31,134 bases of DNA from Verrucomicrobiota bacterium (GTDB lineage: Bacteria; Verrucomicrobiota; Verrucomicrobiia; Verrucomicrobiales; Akkermansiaceae): assembly GCA_008932955.1 (NCBI GenBank), contig WBXE01000004.1, positions 1 to 31,134 on the forward strand. The letters run 5' to 3'. This document shows, in pieces, positions 1-7,627 of the stretch. The stretch's first letter is position 1, and every line of letters starts with the position of its first letter. Made by a program: the position numbers and the translations under genes. Below the pieces are notes generated by a model. That model made no database searches. It was not told where the DNA came from and saw nothing but the letters and a program-made list of their open reading frames with translations.

Positions 1-28
1 CCACTCATCCCGTGGCAAGGCAACACTC

Positions 29-172
29 GCCAGCAAGCTGGCTTGGCCGGGCGGCAGCAAGCTGCCGCACTCCTAGGCACGCGGCACGCGCGCCAGTAAG
101 CTGGCTTCTTGCGGCGGTGGCGAGCCACCGCACTCCCTGGCTTGGCCGGGCGGTAGCGAGCCACCGCACTCC
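29..172. repeat. Array of five GC-rich hairpins (REP-like)
   Basis: Five short perfect or near-perfect palindromes follow each other: 29-42 (GCCAGC/GCTGGC), 51-68 (GCGGCAGC/GCTGCCGC), 92-105 (GCCAG/CTGGC), 114-131 (GCGGTGGC/GCCACCGC) and 150-167 (GCGGTAGC/GCCACCGC, one mismatch). Loops are only AA, GA or TAAG. Hairpins 2, 4 and 5 are each followed by the same ACTCC. A 17-base direct repeat, CTGGCTTGGCCGGGCGG, lies at 38-54 and 137-153. The stems differ in sequence but keep the same architecture, so structure seems conserved more than sequence. No credible gene was seen in the first 200 bases. The array lies just upstream of tsaD. Its function is unknown. Confidence 0.8.
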
Positions 173-256
173 AGGCTTGGCGGCGGCCTGCGGGAAATAC
201 CGGTGGGCGAATTTTTTCATGGGCGCGGGGCGGTCATTCCGGCTAGGCTCTGCGGC

Positions 257-1264
257 GTGCCCCTGATCTTGGCCATTGAATCTTCTTGTGACGAAACCGC
301 GGTGGCGCTTGTGCGCGGCGAGACCGGTTGTGCCGCCGAGGTGCTCGCCTCGGTAGTCGCCTCACAAATCGAGCTGCACCGGCAATTCGGCGGCGTGGTG
401 CCCGAGCTCGCCTCGCGCAACCATTCGTTGCATTTGCATGCCCTCGTCGAGCAAGCCTTGCAGCAGGCTGGCGTGAGGGTGGGCGATATCGATGCCTTTG
501 CTGCGACCACGGGTCCGGGCTTGGCGTCGTCGCTGCTCATCGGCAGCACTGCGGCGAAGGCGCTGGCCTGTGCGACGCGGCGGCCGTTTCTGAGCATCAA
601 CCATTTGGAAGGGCACCTGCTCTCGCCGTTTGTAGGCGCAACACAGGTGCCGGCACACGTGGCCTTGATCGTGTCCGGTGGCCACACGTTGTTGTTGGAC
701 GTGGCGGATGCCGGCCGTTACCTGAAACTCGGGGGCACCCGAGACGACGCTGCGGGTGAGGCCTTCGACAAGGTTGGTAAAATGTTAGGTTTGCCATATC
801 CCGGGGGCCCGGAGATCGAGATTTGTGCCCGCGAGGGCAATCCGGGGGCGTATGCGTTTCCGCGTTCCATGTTGCACGAAGCGCATCTGGATTTTTCGTT
901 TTCAGGGTTGAAAACTGCGGTGCTCTACACGCTGCAGCGGGAGCTCGGCCAGGTGAGTGTGGTCGATGTGGCGGCTTCTTTCCAACAGGCGGTCATCGAG
1001 ATTTTAGTCGCCAAAACCCTGGCTGCCGCCCAGCGCTGTAGCCGCCGCACCATCGCGCTCTCCGGCGGGGTGAGCCTCAATCAAGCCTTGCGCGAGGCTT
1101 TCGCGCAGGCCTGCGGGCGGGCCGGCTTGGAGTTAGTGCTGGCCGCCCCGAACTTGTGTACGGACAACGCGGCGATGATCGGTTTTGCAGCACTGCTGCG
1201 GCATTTGGCTGGTGAGAGTTCGCCGCTGGACGGGGATATTCACCCGCATTTGCCGCTGCTGTAA
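257..1264 (+). CDS. tsaD: tRNA N6-adenosine threonylcarbamoyltransferase TsaD
   Basis: TsaD transfers the threonylcarbamoyl group from TC-AMP to A37 of ANN-decoding tRNAs, making t6A, in a cytoplasmic complex with TsaB and TsaE. The N-terminal ASKHA signature IESSCDETAVAL is present. The metal-binding HLEGH motif places His116 and His120, followed by SGGHTLLL, the GEAFDKVGKMLGLPYPGGP segment, FSFSGLKTAV, ALSGGVSLNQ and a C-terminal CTDNAAMIG. The GTG at 257 is preferred because it gives 335 aa, the usual family length, and places the signature at residue 7. An earlier in-frame GTG at 203 would add 18 unconserved residues. No clear Shine-Dalgarno precedes either start. It stands alone on the plus strand, downstream of a hairpin array, and converges on the rhamnosidase gene. 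Assignment is secure; only the start is uncertain. Confidence 0.96.
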   Translation: MPLILAIESSCDETAVALVRGETGCAAEVLASVVASQIELHRQFGGVVPELASRNHSLHLHALVEQALQQAGVRVGDIDAFAATTGPGLASSLLIGSTAAKALACATRRPFLSINHLEGHLLSPFVGATQVPAHVALIVSGGHTLLLDVADAGRYLKLGGTRDDAAGEAFDKVGKMLGLPYPGGPEIEICAREGNPGAYAFPRSMLHEAHLDFSFSGLKTAVLYTLQRELGQVSVVDVAASFQQAVIEILVAKTLAAAQRCSRRTIALSGGVSLNQALREAFAQACGRAGLELVLAAPNLCTDNAAMIGFAALLRHLAGESSPLDGDIHPHLPLL

Positions 1265-1370
1265 ACTGCCACCTGGCTCTGTCACGTCTGCATCGCTCTG
1301 TGCCCATCCAAGCACCCAGCAATTCCACCTGTTAGATCGCTGGCCTCGCGGAAGTGCAAAAATTGGCGCC

Positions 1371-1401
1371 AGCGCGCCCGTTTGCAGGTCGGGCGGGCGC
1401 T
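1371..1401. terminator. Possible bidirectional terminator hairpin
   Basis: An imperfect inverted repeat (AGCGCGCCCG, nine-base loop, CGGGCGGGCGCT) gives about ten GC pairs with a two-base bulge. It lies between the convergent ends of tsaD and the alpha-L-rhamnosidase gene, where a bidirectional terminator would be expected. There is no clear T-run on either side, so the role is inferred from position. Confidence 0.3.
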
Positions 1402-1430
1402 GCACCGGGAGCGCAATTTGTTCGCGTGAA

Positions 1431-4400
1431 TCAATGGCCGTCGGCTGGCAGCGTGGCTTGGAACCTGTAGATGCCTGAGCCCACAGCAAAAACGCCAGCT
1501 GCGTGGTCCATGCGCAAGAATTTCACTCCGTCGGCTGTGGCGGCGGGTCTGCCTGACTCGGTTACGCCGTCGGCATGGGACGCTGGGATGTGGACCTCGG
1601 CCGTTGTGTTAGGTGGAATCACGACGCTCAAGGTTAGAGCTGTGCCATCAAGCTTCCAGTTACTGACGATACGGCCGTAGATCGAGTCGAAGGCAGTATT
1701 GGCCCAGGTCAAGCCCTCACCGATTGCCGGCTTAATGACAATGGTCTTATAGCCTGGGCTAGCGGCTTGGATGCCGCCGACGCCGCCGTAGAGATATTCG
1801 CCGACCGCGCCGAAGGCGTAATGATTGAAGGAATTCATCCCGATATCGCCGAACCCCTTGTCGGGTGTCCAGCCATTCCAGCGTTCCCACATCGTCGTAG
1901 CTCCATTCTTGACCGGAAACAGCCACGATGGATAGGTATCGGTCAGCAGCAATTTGTACGCCACATCATCGCGGCCGGCCAAGCTCAAGGCCGGCAGCAG
2001 CCGCGGCGTGCCGATAAACCCGGTCGCTAGGTGCCAGTTGAAACGCTTGACCTCATCGACAAATTTCACGGCGGCGGCTTCGCGCCGGTCAGGCGGCAGC
2101 AGGTCCATAGAGAAGGCGAGAGCATAACCCGTCTGACTGCATCCCTTGAGCGAACCGTCGGCTTGGAGAAATTCCCGCGCAAATGCCGCCTTCACCTCGG
2201 CATGCAGTTTGGCATAACTGGCCGCGTCAGCATCGCGGCCGATGGCCCCGGCCATTTCCGCCATGATGCGCGCCAGATGTGCGTGATAAGCGGTGTCGAT
2301 GACGTTGGCGCTGGCCCCGCCCCCGGCATTGAGCCAGTCGCCAAAGCCGCCCACCTTGGAAATGCCATCCTTGGTTTTGCCGTCGAGCCATTGCATATAA
2401 CGCTGCATGGCCGCGAAGCGATCTGCGATGATACGGGTATCGCCGTAAGCACGGTAAATATTGTAGGTGCATAGCAGCGCGGCGTCACCCCAGGCGGTGG
2501 CGCCGCCCCCCCCCATGATGTCGGGCACCACATGTGGAAATGAGCCGTCGGGCTGCTGATCGTCCTCGCAGGTTTGCAGCCAGCGGCTGAAGAATGCTGC
2601 CACATCAAAGTTATAGGCGGCGGTGGCTGCGAAAAACTGTGTGTCGCCGGTCCAGCCCATCCGCTCATCGCGTTGGGGGCAATCCGTCGGAACCTCAAGA
2701 TAATTGCCCTTCTGGCCCCAGATGATATTGCTGTAGAGCTTGTTCAATAGCGGATAGGAACAATCGAAATTACCGGTTCGCCGCATCGGCGTATGCACCA
2801 CCAGACCGGTTAGCGCGGCGAGATCCGGTTTGCCGGTGAGTCCTCTAACTTCCACATATCTGAAGCCATGAAAGGTGAAATACGGCTCAAGGATCTGTTC
2901 GCCCTTACCCGATAAGGTGAAAAAGTCGGTGGCCGGAGCACTGCGCAACGCGGCGGTATAGATGGTGCCATCAGGGTTGGTCATCTCGCCATGGCGCAGC
3001 GTAATGCGTTGACCCGCCTTGCCGCGCACTTTCAGGCGCACCCAGCCGACCATATTCTGGCCGAGGTCAAACGTCCAGCAGCCTGGACGCGGCTCCGACA
3101 CCTTGATAGCAGGAAGCTCGCTAACAACTTGCGACGGATCGGCCACCGAGGCTTGAATGCGCATAGTCTGTGCGTCTTCCAGCGCTGCCTTTGCCAGCAC
3201 CGGTTTCCAGCTAGCGTCATTGAATCCGGCCTTGTCCCAGCCTGGCATTTCCAAGCGTGAATCGTACTCGCAGCCCATGATGATATCGCCATGGCGGATC
3301 GGGCCGTAAGAGGCTTTCCAGCTGGCATCACTGGTCACCATTTGGGTGCTGCCATCCGCCCGTTCAATGACCAACTGGGCGAGGAAGCGCGGCTTGCCAC
3401 CATAGACATTGCGGCGGCAGAGATGAGCGAGGTCGCTGGCATACCAACCATCACCGAGGATGGCTCCGATGGCATTGGCACCTGTTGCCACCTGCGAGGT
3501 GACATCATAGGTCTGGTAATGCACCCGCTTGCGAAACTCCGTCCAACCCGGCGCGAAAACATCTTTGCTCACCCGCTGGCCATTGAGGCGCAGCTCGTAG
3601 GTGCCCAGCGCGGTGACGTACACCATGGCACGCTTCACCGGCCTATCCACCGTGAAATCCTTGCGCAGATAGGGCGCGGGGATTCGCTCCAGGTCCGCTA
3701 GCGGCGGCCCGCCACCTGCAGGTGATCCTCCCGCCTCCGGAACCGACCACGTCGAATCATCGAAACCTGGTTTGTCACATCCGGCGGCAGGCTCCTGGGT
3801 TGCCTTCCATGTGGTATCCGTCGCTACTGTCATATCATCGCCGGACTCAAACTGGATTACCAGCTGGCCGGTAACGCCTGGCATGTATGGATCGGTATGA
3901 CCTGCTGTGAGAGTGAGCACGTTGGCTCCGTGATGCAAGGCATGGGTGGCATCCAAACGTGCGGTGCGTTCCCAGTGGGCGCCGTAGCCAATGGCCGTGC
4001 CGTTGATGGCTGCATCACAATAGTTGTAAGCCGATAAAGCCAGCGTCGCACGCTTGACTTTGCGATCGGATGGCAGATTGAACGGCTTGCGGAAACAGGT
4101 ATTGACGCTCACCTTGCCCTTGTTTGCAGGAAGCCTCAACCACTTGAGGTCATGAATGTTGAATAGCCTGTCATCCGCGGCCGCCTCCGGCGAATGCTGG
4201 TAAGCCGCGTCATAGCCAATCCACTTAGCCTTCCAGTCTTCAGGCTGGAGTAAGCCCATCGTCCAAGACGCAGGTTCGCTCCACGCCGTCGCCTGCGGGG
4301 CCCACACCCGAACCTTCCAGTAACACCGGGTTTGTGAGACGAGAGCTTTGCCCGCGTACTCTATCTGGTTACTCTGCGCCAAGGTCACCTTGCCGCTGTC

Positions 4401-4730
4401 CCACAAATCCCCAGCATCTTGCTTCAGCAGCTCCTGAGTGGATGCCACCAGAATCTGATATGCCGTTTGCTCCACCCCACGCGGCATGGCAGCTTGCTGG
4501 TCAGCAAGGACTGATGGAGTGCTGCCAGAATCGGCGTTTTTCAAGCGCACAGCGGCAAGCGTCCATGACAGCCGTGGCTTGGCAGGATCGATTCCCAGAG
4601 GATTTTGCCGATACTCGCAGCGGAGAGTCGCCGGCGCTAGATCTGTGGCAGTCCCGCCGGCCTGGATGACTGGCGAGTGCATGATCAGCAGCGCGGTCAC
4701 TCCGCAAATAATGGTATGGGTCATTTTCAT
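1431..4730 (-). CDS. Secreted alpha-L-rhamnosidase, GH78
   Basis: This enzyme would release terminal alpha-L-rhamnose from plant or algal polysaccharides and glycosides outside the cytoplasm. The ATG at 4730 (1099 aa) begins a signal peptide, MKMTHTIICGVTALLIM, with likely cleavage after VIQA. A longer reading from a TTG at 4754 is less likely. The N-terminal family block LGIDPAKPRLSW is followed by a first beta-sandwich region (about 200-330) and the usual rhamnosidase N domain (YELRLNGQRVS, LGDGWYA). The (alpha/alpha)6 barrel then carries the acidic signature DCPQRDERMGWTGD (near 682) and TTMWERWNGW (near 948), regions that hold the general acid and base in GH78. The extra sandwich suggests a long, multi-module member. 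It lies downstream of the prepilin triad across a 437-base gap, so it probably has its own promoter. Family is secure; exact substrate is unknown. Confidence 0.94.
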   Translation of the reverse strand: MKMTHTIICGVTALLIMHSPVIQAGGTATDLAPATLRCEYRQNPLGIDPAKPRLSWTLAAVRLKNADSGSTPSVLADQQAAMPRGVEQTAYQILVASTQELLKQDAGDLWDSGKVTLAQSNQIEYAGKALVSQTRCYWKVRVWAPQATAWSEPASWTMGLLQPEDWKAKWIGYDAAYQHSPEAAADDRLFNIHDLKWLRLPANKGKVSVNTCFRKPFNLPSDRKVKRATLALSAYNYCDAAINGTAIGYGAHWERTARLDATHALHHGANVLTLTAGHTDPYMPGVTGQLVIQFESGDDMTVATDTTWKATQEPAAGCDKPGFDDSTWSVPEAGGSPAGGGPPLADLERIPAPYLRKDFTVDRPVKRAMVYVTALGTYELRLNGQRVSKDVFAPGWTEFRKRVHYQTYDVTSQVATGANAIGAILGDGWYASDLAHLCRRNVYGGKPRFLAQLVIERADGSTQMVTSDASWKASYGPIRHGDIIMGCEYDSRLEMPGWDKAGFNDASWKPVLAKAALEDAQTMRIQASVADPSQVVSELPAIKVSEPRPGCWTFDLGQNMVGWVRLKVRGKAGQRITLRHGEMTNPDGTIYTAALRSAPATDFFTLSGKGEQILEPYFTFHGFRYVEVRGLTGKPDLAALTGLVVHTPMRRTGNFDCSYPLLNKLYSNIIWGQKGNYLEVPTDCPQRDERMGWTGDTQFFAATAAYNFDVAAFFSRWLQTCEDDQQPDGSFPHVVPDIMGGGGATAWGDAALLCTYNIYRAYGDTRIIADRFAAMQRYMQWLDGKTKDGISKVGGFGDWLNAGGGASANVIDTAYHAHLARIMAEMAGAIGRDADAASYAKLHAEVKAAFAREFLQADGSLKGCSQTGYALAFSMDLLPPDRREAAAVKFVDEVKRFNWHLATGFIGTPRLLPALSLAGRDDVAYKLLLTDTYPSWLFPVKNGATTMWERWNGWTPDKGFGDIGMNSFNHYAFGAVGEYLYGGVGGIQAASPGYKTIVIKPAIGEGLTWANTAFDSIYGRIVSNWKLDGTALTLSVVIPPNTTAEVHIPASHADGVTESGRPAATADGVKFLRMDHAAGVFAVGSGIYRFQATLPADGH

Positions 4731-5167
4731 GTGGATATTTCTCTGTGCCTTCAACCGATCGCGCTATGAGCCTGGTCTAGCCAGCTAATGAGGCTGAGGC
4801 AAATCATTGGTCAAAATGAAGCTTAATTCAGCTATCGTGGCAGGCGATATAGTGACGAATGGTGGAGGGTGTCAATGGTAATTAAGTGGGTGGCAAGCGG
4901 CCTTGTCATGCCGCCTTCTTTTGCTAGATTTCGAAATGGAAATCACGGATTTCACGAATGAGCAATGAGTTATAACAAGGAGCTAGATCCCTGATTTTTC
5001 GCAGTATGGGCAACCGGGCAAGATGCCAGGTCCACGTGATGCGGGCACCTTGCCCGCATCGCACATGAGCTAGCCATGCCAAGTGGAATTCTTAATTGTC
5101 GCTGGACCTGGCTCAATGGCCTCTGACCAGACCGCCATGTGGCGGCGAGACTAAGGCATAGCCGGAA
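4731..5167. other. Intergenic region with nested inverted repeats and a degenerate 9-mer repeat
   Basis: No credible gene was seen here. It should contain the rhamnosidase promoter, but no confident -35/-10 pair was found. A perfect 9-bp hairpin, GATGCGGGC-ACCTT-GCCCGCATC, lies at 5038-5060. A perfect 10-bp inverted repeat encloses it: GCCAGGTCCA at 5025-5034 and TGGACCTGGC at 5103-5112. At 4940-4962 there is a degenerate copy (AATCACGGATTTCACGAATG) of the 9-bp-period repeat found in full at 17720-17838. In other D-B-C-A cassettes, as I recall them, a large A gene would occupy this position. Confidence 0.7.
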
Positions 5168-6103
5168 TTACATGCACGGCAGGGTCACGCGCTTGGAATA
5201 CTGGAAGGAGTTTTTGGCCATGAACTTGAGCATGTTATTGCCTCTTAGGTTTTTTTCGCCGCGCAATTGTTGTATCCCAAAGTCTGAAATGACGGTGAGG
5301 GAAATTTCCACTGCGGTCACGCGGCCGGCCTTCAATTCGTCGGTGGTGACGTCTGAGGTGGGGCTTGCCGCCAGTTGGATGCCGCTACCCAGAATCCGGA
5401 AGTCGACGATGCGGCCGTTGCCATCGGTGGGCCCGATGGACACTGGTAAATTGAGGGTGGTGGCAGTGGCGGTGCCAGGGTTTTTGGTTACTGCGATGTA
5501 AAAGGTGACGCTATATTGATAGATGTTTTCACAGACGAAGTTTTTCAGATCGATGAGCTGTGGGCTGTAGCTTTGAAAGGCTGGTTCGAGTTCAGCTTGG
5601 CTGAGGAGGTTGTTGAATGTTTGGTCGGGGTTGACCAGCAAGCGGTTGAGGGTAAAGGTGGAAAAGCTGCTGTTGCTGCCGTCGATAGGGTCCTTGTATT
5701 GGAGGTCATAGGCCACGCAGGAGACGTCGCCGCCCTTGTCATCAGCACTGTTGATCTTGCCGTCGTAGCGGTCGGTCGCGGCGGTGAAAAAGATGAGTTT
5801 GGAGGCGTTGGCGCTTTTCTGCTGATTGGAGCCGGGGAGGGGGGTCGCGGTTTTGGCAGAGAGCCATTCAAACTTGTTGCCACTGCGGGTGACGAGGCTT
5901 TCGAAATCCTTGGCCATGGAGTCGACCATGTATTTGGCCTGGCGGGAAGCGCGCAGTTCTGCGCGGCTGCGGTTCCACGAGTCGATGGCCACTGCGGTCA
6001 CCGATATGAGCACCGAGGCAATGATGGTGGTGATAGCCATGGCGATGAGCAACTCCACGAGAGTGAAGCCACGACGAAGAGGCTGGGAGCAGAAGGTTTT
6101 CAT
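5168..6103 (-). CDS. Prepilin-type protein, Verru_Chthon cassette protein C-like
   Basis: This is a 311-aa type IV pilin-like (pseudopilin) protein. The leader MKTFCSQPLRRG is followed by the prepilin peptidase site G12/F13 and FTLVELLIAMA, with the conserved Glu at mature position 5. About 20 hydrophobic residues then anchor it in the inner membrane before processing. The segment RASRQAKYMVDSMAKDFESL and the following FEWL match what I recall of TIGR02599 (Verru_Chthon cassette protein C), a family restricted to Verrucomicrobiota. The rest is a polar C-terminal domain without recognised catalytic residues. It is the last gene of galE-D-B-C, 24 bases after gene B. These proteins presumably form a pseudopilus or secretion fibre, but the function of the cassette is unknown. 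Family membership is from memory. Confidence 0.85.
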   Translation of the reverse strand: MKTFCSQPLRRGFTLVELLIAMAITTIIASVLISVTAVAIDSWNRSRAELRASRQAKYMVDSMAKDFESLVTRSGNKFEWLSAKTATPLPGSNQQKSANASKLIFFTAATDRYDGKINSADDKGGDVSCVAYDLQYKDPIDGSNSSFSTFTLNRLLVNPDQTFNNLLSQAELEPAFQSYSPQLIDLKNFVCENIYQYSVTFYIAVTKNPGTATATTLNLPVSIGPTDGNGRIVDFRILGSGIQLAASPTSDVTTDELKAGRVTAVEISLTVISDFGIQQLRGEKNLRGNNMLKFMAKNSFQYSKRVTLPCM

Positions 6104-6127
6104 GAACGTGGGACCAACGGGAGGGGC

Positions 6128-6844
6128 TTACCTGCGCACGGCCAGATTGCGGGTAAAGAGGGGCTTTTTGTGCGTTTTAAAGTTATTTTTGAAGCTCGAG
6201 CCGGTGAAGTAGGCCTGATTGTTGGCAGGCATGCTGTAGAAGTCCGCAGCGAAAGCGATGACCGCTTGCTTGTAGTCGTCGCCCTTGCTCGCTAGGGTTC
6301 CATCCTGTGGATCGCTGATGCTGCCAGCAGTGCCTGGGCTGAGGCCTTGGCCCTTGCTGTAGATGAGCTGGGTACACTTGACGTAGAACACGACGCCCTG
6401 CAGTGCGTTGAGGTCCTGCGCCAACAAGGGGTCGCTGAGTTGTCGCAGCATGGGCACGACGAGGTAATCCTTGCCGGCGACGCCGCTCGTTGCGCTGACC
6501 GGTTGCAGGGAGCCATCGGCACGGCGTTGGCTCGGGTTGCCACGATATTGATAGACAAAGAGCGCGGTGGCGGGCTCGTTGGCTTGAATGATCCACTGGA
6601 ATGATTTATCGAAGCCCGTCTTGATGGCGGCGGTTTGCTGGCCGCTGCGCAGGGTGGTCAGTTCGCTTTCCAAGGTGGAGGCTAGGCGGTCGGCTTCTTG
6701 GATATTGATGGAGTGGCGGATGCCGGACATGGCCGGACCGAAGGCGTACATGAAGGCGGTGAGCAGCACGGCGAGCACGCCGATAGCGATGACGGTTTCC
6801 AGCAAGGTGAAGCCGGAGAGACGTGCGGGGTGGGGGCGGGTCAT
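6128..6844 (-). CDS. Prepilin-type protein, Verru_Chthon cassette protein B-like
   Basis: This 238-aa protein has the short basic leader MTRPHPARLSG, cleavage site G11/F12 and the class III signal FTLLETVIAIGVLAVLL, with Glu at mature position 5. One N-terminal hydrophobic helix precedes a soluble domain. The segment IQEADRLASTLESELTTLR and its place between D and C fit what I recall of TIGR02598 (cassette protein B). The ATG at 6844 lies only three bases from the stop of gene D, implying translational coupling. No Shine-Dalgarno is visible in the overlapping 3' end of D. The product probably takes part with C and D in one filament or secretion complex. This is inferred from co-location and shared prepilin signals. 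Confidence 0.83.
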   Translation of the reverse strand: MTRPHPARLSGFTLLETVIAIGVLAVLLTAFMYAFGPAMSGIRHSINIQEADRLASTLESELTTLRSGQQTAAIKTGFDKSFQWIIQANEPATALFVYQYRGNPSQRRADGSLQPVSATSGVAGKDYLVVPMLRQLSDPLLAQDLNALQGVVFYVKCTQLIYSKGQGLSPGTAGSISDPQDGTLASKGDDYKQAVIAFAADFYSMPANNQAYFTGSSFKNNFKTHKKPLFTRNLAVRR

Positions 6845-6847
6845 GGG

Positions 6848-7552
6848 TTAGAAGAAGGTGAGGCTGGCGCTGTTTTTGAGGATTTGCAGGGGGTCGCGGA
6901 ATAGCGAGGTGCTGCCGTTGCGCCAGATGATAAAGCCACCGAAGTCGCGCTTGGAGGATTTAATCAGGCGCGGGCGGGTTTCGTTACTGGCGGCGGAGCG
7001 GCTGCCGGTGCCGATGATGAAACTGGCACCGGGAGTGGTGCAGATGCCCTCGGCATTGAATTCATAGATGAGGTATTGGCCTTGGTAGTCGCGTTTCACA
7101 TTGCTGCCGCTGAGGGCTACTTTAGCGACGCTGCCACCGCCATTTTTGTGGTCCTTGGAACTGAGGGTCTGGCTGAAATAGACTTTATCGGGGAGGGTGA
7201 CGCCGCGACTGGCCAGTGTCCAATCACTGCTTTGCAGGTTGGTGACTGGATCCACTTCCTTGTAGGCCACCACCAAACGGCGCAGGTAAGTGTCCATGTT
7301 GGTCGGATCTTGGATGCTCACCAGCACTGCGGCATTGGTGAGTTTGCCCATGGCCAGGCTGCGGGCCTCGGCAAACACCGCTTCCGTGGTGGACACCGCA
7401 GTGGTAACGCCTTTGCCGGCGAGCAGGCCGCCGATGCCGACCGTCGCCACGGTCATGAGCACCGAAATGATGGCGATAACCGTCAGCAACTCAACCAGGG
7501 AGAAGCCAGCGTGATGCGGTGTGGGACAAGCGGTGGGTTGAGTGAAGCGCAT
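6848..7552 (-). CDS. Prepilin-type protein, Verru_Chthon cassette protein D-like
   Basis: A pseudopilin of 234 aa if translation starts at the ATG at 7552, which gives a compact 16-residue leader ending HHAG. The processing site is G16/F17, then FSLVELLTVIAIISVLM with Glu at mature position 5. A reading from a TTG at 7627 would add 25 residues and abut galE; it is less plausible. The segments TTEAVFAEARSLAMGKLT and PDKVYFSQ recall TIGR02596 (cassette protein D), which usually opens a D-B-C-A gene set. It follows galE on the same strand and is coupled to gene B. The GspH-like N-terminus places it among minor pseudopilins. No Shine-Dalgarno was evident. Confidence 0.84.
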   Translation of the reverse strand: MRFTQPTACPTPHHAGFSLVELLTVIAIISVLMTVATVGIGGLLAGKGVTTAVSTTEAVFAEARSLAMGKLTNAAVLVSIQDPTNMDTYLRRLVVAYKEVDPVTNLQSSDWTLASRGVTLPDKVYFSQTLSSKDHKNGGGSVAKVALSGSNVKRDYQGQYLIYEFNAEGICTTPGASFIIGTGSRSAASNETRPRLIKSSKRDFGGFIIWRNGSTSLFRDPLQILKNSASLTFF

Positions 7553-7627
7553 GACTTGAACGGAGGGTTTGAAGAAAAGATGGCGGATTGCTGGCAAAAG
7601 GCAATGGCTAGCGTCAATCCATGGCAA

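Noticed and set aside
29..172. The hairpin array as a CRISPR
   Set aside because: Units are palindromes of 14-18 bases with differing sequence, with no constant repeat plus unique spacers of even length and no cas genes.
217..687. Minus-strand open frame over the start of tsaD
   Set aside because: It is antisense to conserved TsaD motifs and has no recognisable motif of its own.
4740..4860. A TTGACC / TCATTA pair upstream of the rhamnosidase as promoter
   Set aside because: The -35-like hexamer is fair and the spacing is 17, but the -10 matches the consensus at almost no position.
5516..6295. 259-codon open frame on the plus strand over the prepilin genes
   Set aside because: It runs antisense across two prepilin genes with clear cleavage signals; Val/Gly-rich composition is typical of a GC-rich shadow frame.
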